A stretch of DNA of 64,000 nt, from NCBI RefSeq assembly GCF_023100685.1, contig NZ_CP090064.1, forward strand, positions 868,001-932,000. Direction: 5' to 3'. Both the position numbers and the translations under genes were made by a program. This document shows positions 54,117 through 64,000 of this stretch, in pieces. Position 1 is the stretch's first letter. Each line of letters begins with the position of its first letter. The DNA comes from Proteus vulgaris (GTDB taxonomy: Bacteria; Pseudomonadota; Gammaproteobacteria; Enterobacterales; Enterobacteriaceae). Below the pieces are notes generated by a model. It did no database searches and had not been told where the DNA came from. It saw nothing but the letters and a program-made list of their open reading frames with translations.

Positions 54117-56354
54117 ATGGTTGCAGTAAGAAGTGCTCACTTAACACCTGCAGGAGAGTTTGCTGTTGATAAATGGGTCAACAGCTTGAACTTAACCCAT
54201 GTCAATGCAGGTAGTGAAATCATGCAAACCTGGGAATACTGCCATCGTACTGTTCAAGGGCGTGAAGATGCCGAACTGTTATTATGGCGTGGTGTTGAAA
54301 TGGTTGAGCTTCTTTCGACACTAAGCATGGATAAAGACAGCATGAGGGCAGCGCTTCTTTTCCCGCTTGTTGAAGAAAATCTTATTGATCAGGAAATCGT
54401 AACTGAACACTTTGGTGATGCTATTTGGAGCTTAGTGCGTGGTGTTATGGAGATGGACGCCATACGCCAATTAAAAGCGACACATACCAATGAAACAAGC
54501 TCAGTTCAGGTGGATAACGTGCGTCGTATGTTGTTATCCATGGTGGAAGATTTCCGTTGTGTGGTCATCAAACTTTCAGAGCGTATTGCCCATTTACGAG
54601 AAGTGAAAGATGCCACTGAAGATGAGCGCGTACTGGCTGCTAAAGAGTGTTTTAATATTTATGCACCATTAGCCAACCGATTGGGTATTGGTCAATTAAA
54701 ATGGGAATTAGAAGATTTTTGTTTCCGCTATCTTCATCCTGATGAATACAAAAAAATAGCAAGCTTGCTTCATGAGCGTCGTATCGATCGCGAACAGTAT
54801 ATTGATAATTTTGTCAGTACAGTACGCGGTTATATGAAGGAAGAGAATGTCGATGTAGACATCTACGGACGTCCCAAACATATCTACAGTATTTGGCGTA
54901 AAATGAAGAAAAAGAATCTCGCATTCGATGAGTTATTTGATGTGAGAGCGGTACGTATCGTCGTTGAACGGCTTCAAGACTGCTATGCGGCATTAGGGAT
55001 TGTGCATACTCATTTCCGTCATTTACCTGATGAATTCGATGATTATGTCGCAAATCCAAAACCTAATGGCTATCAATCTATTCATACTGTTGTATTAGGG
55101 CCTGAAGGCAAAACGGTTGAGATCCAAATTCGTACTCGCCAAATGCATGAAGATGCAGAATTAGGTGTGGCTGCGCACTGGAAATATAAAGAAGGTGCAA
55201 CTGGTGCTGCGACGAAAGGCGGTACAGGCAGTTATGAAAACCGTATTGCATGGTTACGTAAACTGATTGCATGGCAAGAGGAGATGGCAGATTCTGGCGA
55301 AATGTTGGATGAAGTCCGTAGCCAAGTCTTTGATGATCGGGTTTACGTCTTTACACCAAAAGGTGATGTAGTTGATTTACCAGCAGGCTCAACACCACTT
55401 GATTTTGCTTATCATATTCATAGTGATGTGGGACACCGCTGTATTGGGGCAAAAATTGGCGGACGTATTGTGCCGTTTAGCTATCAATTACAGATGGGTG
55501 ATCAAATTGAAGTTATCACGCAAAAACACCCTAATCCAAGTCGTGATTGGTTAAATCCTAACTTAGGCTATGTCACTACAAGTCGTGGGCGTGCGAAAAT
55601 TCATAACTGGTTCCGTAAGCAAGATCGCGATAAAAATATTCTTGCAGGTCGCCAAATTTTAGATAACGAATTGGCACATATGGATATCAACATGAAAGAA
55701 GCAGAGAAACTGCTGATTGCACGTTATAACGTTCATAGTGTTGATGAAGTATTAGCAGGTATTGGTGTTGGTGATATTCGAATCAACCAGTTGGTGAATT
55801 TTATTCAAAGTAGATTGAATAAAGCTACTGCGGAAGACGAAGATAAAGAAGCGCTGCGAACACTCGAGAACAAAACGCCAGCACCAAGAGCCACAGGATC
55901 TGGTGGAAGTATTGTTGTCGAAGGCGTGGGTAACTTAATGCACCATATAGCACGCTGTTGCCAACCTATTCCAGGTGACAATATTGTTGGTTTTATTACT
56001 AAAGGCCGAGGTATTTCGATTCACCGAGCAGACTGTGAACAACTTGCTGAACTGCTTTCTCATGCACCAGAACGTATCGTTGATGCGGTATGGGGAGAAA
56101 ATTACTCTAGTGGTTATTCATTAGTCGTTCGTGTTGTTGCTAATGATCGTAGTGGATTATTGCGTGATATCACCACTATTTTAGCAAATGAAAAAGTTAA
56201 TGTGCTAGGTGTCAGTAGCCGTAGTGATGTGAAGCAACAAATTGCGACAATTGACATGAATATTGAGATTTATAATCTCCAAGTATTAGGTCGTATTTTG
56301 GCAAAACTTAATCAGTTGCCTGATGTGATAGAAGCGAAACGCTTTTCTCACTAA
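54117..56354 (+). CDS. relA: (p)ppGpp synthetase I RelA
   Basis: RelA makes (p)ppGpp on stalled ribosomes during amino acid starvation. The 745-aa chain has an inactive hydrolase domain (LLFPLVEENL where SpoT has its HD motif), the synthetase domain with YGRPKHIYSIWRKM, DELFDVRAVRI and KPNGYQSIHT, a TGS domain (VYVFTPKGDVVDLPAGSTPLDFAYHIH), the zinc-finger part with HHIARCCQPIPGD, and a C-terminal ACT domain (GLLRDITTILANEKVNVLGV). A terminator follows directly. Confidence 0.97.
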   Translation: MVAVRSAHLTPAGEFAVDKWVNSLNLTHVNAGSEIMQTWEYCHRTVQGREDAELLLWRGVEMVELLSTLSMDKDSMRAALLFPLVEENLIDQEIVTEHFGDAIWSLVRGVMEMDAIRQLKATHTNETSSVQVDNVRRMLLSMVEDFRCVVIKLSERIAHLREVKDATEDERVLAAKECFNIYAPLANRLGIGQLKWELEDFCFRYLHPDEYKKIASLLHERRIDREQYIDNFVSTVRGYMKEENVDVDIYGRPKHIYSIWRKMKKKNLAFDELFDVRAVRIVVERLQDCYAALGIVHTHFRHLPDEFDDYVANPKPNGYQSIHTVVLGPEGKTVEIQIRTRQMHEDAELGVAAHWKYKEGATGAATKGGTGSYENRIAWLRKLIAWQEEMADSGEMLDEVRSQVFDDRVYVFTPKGDVVDLPAGSTPLDFAYHIHSDVGHRCIGAKIGGRIVPFSYQLQMGDQIEVITQKHPNPSRDWLNPNLGYVTTSRGRAKIHNWFRKQDRDKNILAGRQILDNELAHMDINMKEAEKLLIARYNVHSVDEVLAGIGVGDIRINQLVNFIQSRLNKATAEDEDKEALRTLENKTPAPRATGSGGSIVVEGVGNLMHHIARCCQPIPGDNIVGFITKGRGISIHRADCEQLAELLSHAPERIVDAVWGENYSSGYSLVVRVVANDRSGLLRDITTILANEKVNVLGVSSRSDVKQQIATIDMNIEIYNLQVLGRILAKLNQLPDVIEAKRFSH

Positions 56355-56362
56355 AATATGAA

Positions 56363-56413
56363 AATGATAAGATGCCGAGACAACTGTTCTCGGCATTTTT
56401 TTATCTAAAAATC
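56363..56413 (+). repeat. 51-bp direct repeat, left copy (relA terminator)
   Basis: Matches 57398-57448 over 51 bases with one difference (C against T in the hairpin stem). The two copies bracket the colicin-type cassette of 984 bases. Confidence 0.9.
56373..56403 (+). terminator. relA intrinsic terminator (left copy)
   Basis: ATGCCGAGA/TCTCGGCAT (56373-56381 with 56389-56397) followed by a run of T, 18 bases after relA. It lies inside the 51-bp repeat that returns at 57398-57448. Confidence 0.9.
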
Positions 56414-56503
56414 AGAAAAACTGTATATTTAGTTAGTAATTAAATTGTTATGGTTTATTTAAAATAAATATGGTTTTAAATAAAAGGGATCTAGTAGATA
56501 AAT

Positions 56504-56842
56504 ATGAAGATAACTAAACAATATTATATTAAAAATATGTGTTGGGGGTGGTTTATTGGTGCTCTATTTTTATACTCTTGCTTAGAATATGAGTTGAAGT
56601 ATGAAAGTCTGATGTTGTTAATTAGTATTGCTGGTATTGGACTATATCCGTTGGCTAAATGGGGGATTGAATGTTTTTTTCTTCAATTTACTACCAAAGA
56701 ATTTTGGAATCGAGGACTATTTTCAGATACAGCAGGTAAAGCTGGTGGCTTGGCTTTATATAGTTTCATTGTGTTTTTATTATCTATACCAATTACAATA
56801 ATTTTTATATTATTCGTGTTAGTGAAAAGGTTGCTTTTCTAA
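56504..56842 (+). CDS. Colicin Ia-type immunity protein
   Basis: A 112-aa membrane protein with four hydrophobic segments (about 12-27, 34-52, 78-97 and 95-110). It closely resembles the immunity proteins of pore-forming colicins Ia/Ib: YYIKNMCWGW near the start, YPLAKWGIE, FTTKEFWNRGLFSDTAGK and a basic C-terminal end (VLVKRLLF). Such proteins sit in the inner membrane and block the colicin channel. It is convergent with the pore-forming domain gene and 23 bases from its end, the standard layout of colicin Ia and its immunity gene. Confidence 0.85.
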   Translation: MKITKQYYIKNMCWGWFIGALFLYSCLEYELKYESLMLLISIAGIGLYPLAKWGIECFFLQFTTKEFWNRGLFSDTAGKAGGLALYSFIVFLLSIPITIIFILFVLVKRLLF

Positions 56843-56865
56843 ATAAACAACCTTTAAAGTATTAA

Positions 56866-57471
56866 TTAAATACCAATCAAATTATTGGCTTTTTCAATTA
56901 AGTCGTTATCAATCAATGCTCCAATACTTGCTATGAGCAATCCATATCCTAATATCCCTATGGGACCACCTAGAAGCACACTAAATGTAAATCCTGCTAC
57001 AGATGTAGCCGCCATTCCTGCAAATATAGTCTCAGCTTTAACAAAAAATGGACGCCAATTATCTGTCTCTGTTGCTTTTATTAACTCTATCCATAAATCT
57101 TTGACGTCAAGGGCTTTACTTACAAAAAACATACCTTTACTAAATTTTTTTAATTTTTGAGCTATATCATCGAGTTTGATCGATTCCAATGCGGTTGCAA
57201 TAGCTTTACGATCTTTGGCATTAATTCTTCTATTGATATCCGCTTTGTATTTTTCGTAAGCTTTTAGCGCATCATCAACGTTACGGATAGTTTTTCCTCT
57301 GGTTTGTTGTGCTAAAGATTCCGCTAATTTCCTTGCTTTATCACCATAAGCATTAAACACTTCTTTCAAAAAAGTTATTTTTAAGATCTTGAGCTTGAAA
57401 TGATAAGATGCTGAGACAACTGTTCTCGGCATTTTTTTATCTAAAAATGTGTTAAACAGGATAAAGCTCAC
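56866..57471 (-). CDS. Headless colicin Ia-type pore-forming domain
   Basis: The 201-aa frame contains a complete colicin channel domain: FNAYGDKARKLAESLAQQ, then IRNVDDALKAYEKYKADINRRINAKDR, TDNWRPFFVKAETI, the hydrophobic hairpin FSVLLGGPIGILGYGLLIASIGALID and the end EKANNLIGI. Translocation and receptor-binding domains are missing. About 18 residues near the start (around MPRTVVSASYHF) are only the antisense reading of the duplicated relA terminator, so the true colicin sequence begins near 57397. Colicin channels act from the periplasmic side, so this fragment is probably inactive. No export signal or lysis gene is present. Confidence 0.85.
   Translation of the reverse strand: MSFILFNTFLDKKMPRTVVSASYHFKLKILKITFLKEVFNAYGDKARKLAESLAQQTRGKTIRNVDDALKAYEKYKADINRRINAKDRKAIATALESIKLDDIAQKLKKFSKGMFFVSKALDVKDLWIELIKATETDNWRPFFVKAETIFAGMAATSVAGFTFSVLLGGPIGILGYGLLIASIGALIDNDLIEKANNLIGI
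57398..57448 (+). repeat. 51-bp direct repeat, right copy (relA terminator)
   Basis: Second copy of 56363-56413, including the hairpin and T run. It now lies just upstream of mazG and inside the 5' part of the antisense colicin frame. Confidence 0.9.
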
Positions 57472-57489
57472 TCTTATTTAAAAGGCAAT

Positions 57490-58290
57490 ATGATGTCAGA
57501 AAATCGTGAAATCTTTCGTTTATTAGAAATTATGGCGCAGTTACGTGATCCTGATACGGGATGCGAATGGGATAAAGTGCAGACTTTTGACACTATCGCA
57601 CCTTATACCTTAGAAGAAACGTATGAGGTGTTAGATGCTATTACTCGTAAAGATTTTGCTGATTTAAAAGAAGAGTTAGGCGACTTACTTTATCAAGTTG
57701 TTTTTTATTCACGTATGGCGCAAGAGCAAAAGTTATTTGATTTTAATGATGTTTGTGACGCCATTAGTAATAAGTTAGAACGTCGTCATCCTCATATTTT
57801 TGCCTCTGAAAGCGAAAACAATTTATCAACAGAAAAACATCGCTGGGAAAAACTTAAAGCGCAAGAGCGTGAGGCAAAAGCACAATTTTCATTATTAGAT
57901 GATATTCCCACTACATTACCTGCTTTAATGAAAGCAGAAAAAATTCAAAAGCGATGTGCTTCTGTTGGGTTTGATTGGAATGAACTTGAACCTGTTTTAG
58001 GTAAAGTGTTTGAGGAAATCGATGAAGTGATGGCTGAAGTGAAAAAAACGCCCCAAGATGCGTCTAAAATCGAAGATGAATTGGGGGATTTACTATTCTC
58101 AGTTGTAAATTTATCTCGGCACTTAAAACAAAAACCAGAACAAGCCTTAAATCGTGCTTGCCGAAAATTTGAACAACGTTTTCGTTTTGTTGAAAAAACG
58201 CTCTCAGAAAAAGGTGTAGGCATAGAAAATGCTTCATTGGAAGAGATGGAGATCTGTTGGCAGAAAGCAAAGAAACAACAGATTGAGTGA
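57490..58290 (+). CDS. mazG: Nucleoside triphosphate pyrophosphohydrolase MazG
   Basis: MazG hydrolyses NTPs to NMP and pyrophosphate and is linked to survival under starvation. The 266-aa protein has two MazG domains, each with acidic metal-binding motifs: LEETYEVLDAI and EELGDLLYQ in the first, FEEIDEVM and EDELGDLLFS in the second. GCEWDKVQTF is typical. Two adjacent ATG codons (57490, 57493) are possible starts; AAAAGG suits the second slightly better. In E. coli, mazEF separates relA from mazG; here the colicin cassette does. Confidence 0.96.
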   Translation: MMSENREIFRLLEIMAQLRDPDTGCEWDKVQTFDTIAPYTLEETYEVLDAITRKDFADLKEELGDLLYQVVFYSRMAQEQKLFDFNDVCDAISNKLERRHPHIFASESENNLSTEKHRWEKLKAQEREAKAQFSLLDDIPTTLPALMKAEKIQKRCASVGFDWNELEPVLGKVFEEIDEVMAEVKKTPQDASKIEDELGDLLFSVVNLSRHLKQKPEQALNRACRKFEQRFRFVEKTLSEKGVGIENASLEEMEICWQKAKKQQIE

Positions 58291-61803
<3,513 letters not shown>

Positions 61804-62124
61804 TCTTGCTTGTTTGATTAAAAAATCTTATTAATCTGAAAGGGGAGAACCTTAAGTTCTCCCCTTTTTTTTGATTTTTTTTCAGAAAAAACAGAATATT
61901 TATTCTTAACATCTTTAAAAAAGTGTGATGTGTAAGAGGAAATAGTGTTCAATTATTACTCTTTTATTAATAAATTGGTTAATTCTCGTGGATGAGATCC
62001 CAATTATTAGTTTTGCGCATTTTCAATGACGAGAAATGTTTTTATATTTCACATATAACCTATTTCGTTAACAATTATGGCTTAGTGAACCCAATGTTCA
62101 TATCAGCTAATGTGGAGTATTATC
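61804..62124 (+). promoter_or_regulatory. Intergenic region eno-DASS transporter (321 bp)
   Basis: Holds the eno terminator in its first quarter. The rest is AT-rich with no supportable gene and should contain the promoter of the transporter. GTGGAG at the end is the ribosome binding site of that gene. Confidence 0.5.
61839..61872 (+). terminator. Intrinsic terminator of eno
   Basis: A 12-bp stem (61839-61850 with 61856-61867, AAAGGGGAGAAC/GTTCTCCCCTTT) with a 5-base loop and eight T. It is a strong terminator 35 bases after eno. Confidence 0.93.
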
Positions 62125-63507
62125 ATGGACGCGTCCAATTTAGCCCCATCGGCGAAGTCGAGCCCGATAAATAAACGAGGGTTGATCATTCTGGCAATCG
62201 ATGTAGTTTTATTATTACTTTTGCTAGAATTTTTACCTTATGATCCGAAGGCCAATGCAGGTCTAGCATTAATGGTGTTTGTGGGTGTGTTATGGCTAAC
62301 CGAAGCTATTCACGTTACGATCACTGCATTATTTATTCCTATCTTAGCTGTCGTCTTAGGGCTATTGAATACCAATGAGTCATTAAAATCATTTGCGAAT
62401 CCTATTATTTTCTTATTCTTTGGTGGATTTGCTTTAGCAACGGCGCTTCATATTCAAGGGTTAGACCGCTTAATTGCTAACCGTTTGTTGATGATTGCAA
62501 AAGGTAAGCTTTCAATCGCTGTATTGCTGTTATTTGGTGTTACTGCATTGCTTTCTATGTGGATCAGTAACACAGCTACAGCTGCGATGATGTTGCCTTT
62601 AGTATTAGGTATTTTATCTAACTTAGATATTCGTTCAGAACGTAATACTTTCGTATTCGTATTATTAGGTGTTGCTTATAGTGCGAGTATCGGTGGTTTA
62701 GGTACGTTAGTGGGTAGTCCGCCAAATGCGATTGCTGCTGCTCAATTAAACTTAGATTTCATTACGTGGATGAAGTACGGTATTCCAATCATGTTGGTAT
62801 TATTACCTATCATGTTTATCGTTATGTATCTGATGTTACGTCCTAACTTAAAACATAAGTTTGACCTGAAATTAGAAGTATTGGAGTGGAATAACAAACG
62901 TGTTATTACCATGATCATCTTCTTAGTTACTGTCGTATGCTGGATCTTCAGCTCTTTCATCAGTAGTGCTTTTGGTGGCGTAAAAGATCTTGATACTGTG
63001 ATTGCGGTCAGCGCAGCAATTGTTATAGGTGTAACAGGTGTAGCAAGTTGGAGCCAAATTCAAGAGAACACAGAGTGGGGCGTATTAATGCTGTTCGGTG
63101 GTGGTTTAACACTGAGCGCTATTTTACAGTCTTCTGGTGCAAGCCTTGTGATGGCAGATTTCATGAAAGAAACCTTCGGTGCAAGCCACTGGTTCGTGAT
63201 TATCCTTGCAGTAACAACCTTTATCATCGTATTAACTGAATTTACCAGTAATACTGCGAGTGCGGCGTTATTAGTGCCAATCTTTGCAACTGTAGCACAA
63301 GCATTAGGTATGCCAGTAATGGCGTTAACTATGATTATCGGTATCGGCGCATCTTGTGCGTTCATGTTACCTGTTGCAACCCCACCAAATGCGATTGTCT
63401 TTGGCTCTGGTTATATTAAACAGACAGAGATGGTACGAGTAGGTGGTGTGCTAAACTTAGTGTGTATCTTAGTTATCTCTCTGTTTGCTTGGTTCTTCTG
63501 GTTGTAA
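62125..63507 (+). CDS. DASS (SLC13-type) sodium-coupled anion symporter
   Basis: A membrane protein of 460 aa with about eleven hydrophobic segments, of the divalent anion/sodium symporter family. Both SNT substrate motifs are present (ISNTATAAMMLP near residue 150 and TSNTASAALLVP near 380), together with GGLGTLVGSPPNA and VATPPNAIVFGSGYI, the paired sodium-site loops. Substrates are probably C4-dicarboxylates or related acids taken up with Na+. I start it at 62125 because GTGGAG is seven bases upstream; the ATG at 62110 has no such site. It has its own terminator. Confidence 0.87.
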   Translation: MDASNLAPSAKSSPINKRGLIILAIDVVLLLLLLEFLPYDPKANAGLALMVFVGVLWLTEAIHVTITALFIPILAVVLGLLNTNESLKSFANPIIFLFFGGFALATALHIQGLDRLIANRLLMIAKGKLSIAVLLLFGVTALLSMWISNTATAAMMLPLVLGILSNLDIRSERNTFVFVLLGVAYSASIGGLGTLVGSPPNAIAAAQLNLDFITWMKYGIPIMLVLLPIMFIVMYLMLRPNLKHKFDLKLEVLEWNNKRVITMIIFLVTVVCWIFSSFISSAFGGVKDLDTVIAVSAAIVIGVTGVASWSQIQENTEWGVLMLFGGGLTLSAILQSSGASLVMADFMKETFGASHWFVIILAVTTFIIVLTEFTSNTASAALLVPIFATVAQALGMPVMALTMIIGIGASCAFMLPVATPPNAIVFGSGYIKQTEMVRVGGVLNLVCILVISLFAWFFWL

Positions 63508-63545
63508 GTCAATACGCTAAATTAGCCTTGATGAGATAAAAATAG

Positions 63546-63576
63546 AGCGCTTGATAGTTATATCAGGCGCTTTTTT
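63546..63576 (+). terminator. Intrinsic terminator after the DASS gene
   Basis: An 11-bp stem with one G-U pair (63546-63556 with 63561-63571) followed by TTTTTT. Confidence 0.85.
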
Positions 63577-63671
63577 ATTGCCTGTTTCTTATCTGTTATT
63601 TGGGTTGTCATCTTAGTTATCATAGGGATTGCTCTAGAAAAAGGAGAGGTGATATGGCTTTTAGGAGCTAT

Positions 63672-63716
63672 AAAAAACCATCAATATTAAGACTAAAAAT
63701 GTCATAACATTGATGG
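63672..63716 (-). terminator. Intrinsic terminator of mltD
   Basis: A 16-base stem with two mismatches (63678-63693 with 63701-63716) is followed on the minus strand by six T (63677-63672). It lies 25 bases past the mltD stop. Confidence 0.8.
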
Positions 63717-63741
63717 CTATTTAAAATAGAAAATAAGTTAA

Positions 63742-64000
63742 TTATTTTGTATAAAGTGTAAGTTGTGTACCCGGCTTTAACATTTTAATGTCTGAGTTCC
63801 AACTCATTAATAATTTAAGGTTAATACCGTGACGACGAGCGATGCTGTAATAAGAATCTCCCTGTCGAACTTTGTAATAACTCGGAGACGGTTTTGCCGG
63901 TTTTGTTACCGTGGTATTACTGGTACTACCCGCATTATGAATTTTTAATGTTTGTCCTACTAATAGGGTGCTTTTTGCATTTAATCCATTAATACGTTGT
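63742..64000 (-). CDS. mltD: Membrane-bound lytic murein transglycosylase D (3' part)
   Basis: The last 86 codons of a minus-strand gene that continues beyond the window. They encode the end of one LysM repeat (LLVGQTLKIH), a Ser/Thr/Pro linker and a complete final LysM repeat (YYKVRQGDSYYSIARRHGIN and LKPGTQLTLY). The last repeat closely follows E. coli MltD, including RRHG/KRHG and WNSD. LysM repeats bind peptidoglycan glycan chains. AmiB also ends in LysM, but its sequence fits less well. The catalytic domain is not in the window. Confidence 0.8.
   Translation of the reverse strand, partial: QRINGLNAKSTLLVGQTLKIHNAGSTSNTTVTKPAKPSPSYYKVRQGDSYYSIARRHGINLKLLMSWNSDIKMLKPGTQLTLYTK

Noticed and set aside
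56866-57471. Functional colicin
   Set aside because: It lacks receptor and translocation domains and begins in the antisense of a terminator; only the channel domain is complete.
61992-62174. Small gene before the DASS transporter
   Set aside because: Out-of-frame overlap with the transporter start; the GTGGAG site fits the transporter, not this frame.

Overview
The window looks like a chromosome segment from the genus Proteus (Morganellaceae). I infer this from the low G+C, from Enterobacterales housekeeping genes in near-E. coli order but AT-rich, and from an hcp-vgrG effector locus of the type Proteus carries in several copies. No database search was possible, so the species is not resolved.

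Layout. (1) 1-701: 3' end of dsdA. (2) 945-8798, minus: a six-gene operon uhpA-uhpB-uhpC-afuA-afuB-afuC. A hexose-phosphate-type sensor system sits directly upstream of an ABC importer that is usually labelled ferric but is better read as a sugar-phosphate importer. (3) 9025-15950, minus: panD, panC, panB, folK, pcnB, gluQ, dksA, sfsA, then hrpB and mrcB (plus), hemL (minus) and erpA (plus). This order is known from E. coli. pcnB appears to start at AUU. (4) 22903-49066: a 26-kb accessory island between erpA and btuF. It begins hcp-vgrG-DUF4123 adaptor-class 3 lipase-lipoprotein immunity, a type VI secretion (T6SS) effector operon of the Vibrio TseL type. It continues as about 20 kb of very AT-rich repeated modules on the plus strand. 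(5) 49067-50694, minus: btuF and mtnN. (6) 50822-56354, plus: dgt, rlmD, relA. (7) 56363-57448: a small cassette with a colicin Ia-type immunity gene and a convergent, headless pore-forming domain, bounded by a 51-bp direct repeat of the relA terminator. (8) 57490-63507, plus: mazG, pyrG, eno and a DASS/SLC13 anion transporter; then the 3' end of mltD on the minus strand.

The most interesting part is the repeated array at 29.1-49.05 kb. I resolve five protein families: A, lipoproteins (4 copies); B, two-helix membrane proteins of 308 aa (4 copies, one truncated); C, two-helix membrane proteins of about 318 aa (3 copies); D, cytosolic proteins resembling PoNi/DUF1911 immunity proteins (5 copies); E, unknown 234-aa proteins (2 copies plus a stump). 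Between them lie 14 PAAR-derived sequences: 5 intact 89-aa genes, 1 with its ATG changed to ATA, 3 cut to a 34-codon leader, 4 reduced to a six-codon stub, and 1 C-terminal fragment. One headless PD-(D/E)XK nuclease-like toxin overlaps a D gene. The modules join at the first codons of PAAR. In families B and C the variable segment is the predicted periplasmic loop, and one D copy is a visible recombinant of two others. I read the array as an expandable immunity library growing by recombination behind one lipase effector, with PAAR starts as the joints. The immunity assignment of B, C, D and E is inference.

The colicin cassette fits the same theme of keeping immunity genes beside broken toxins. 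It lies in the relA-mazG gap, where E. coli carries mazEF.
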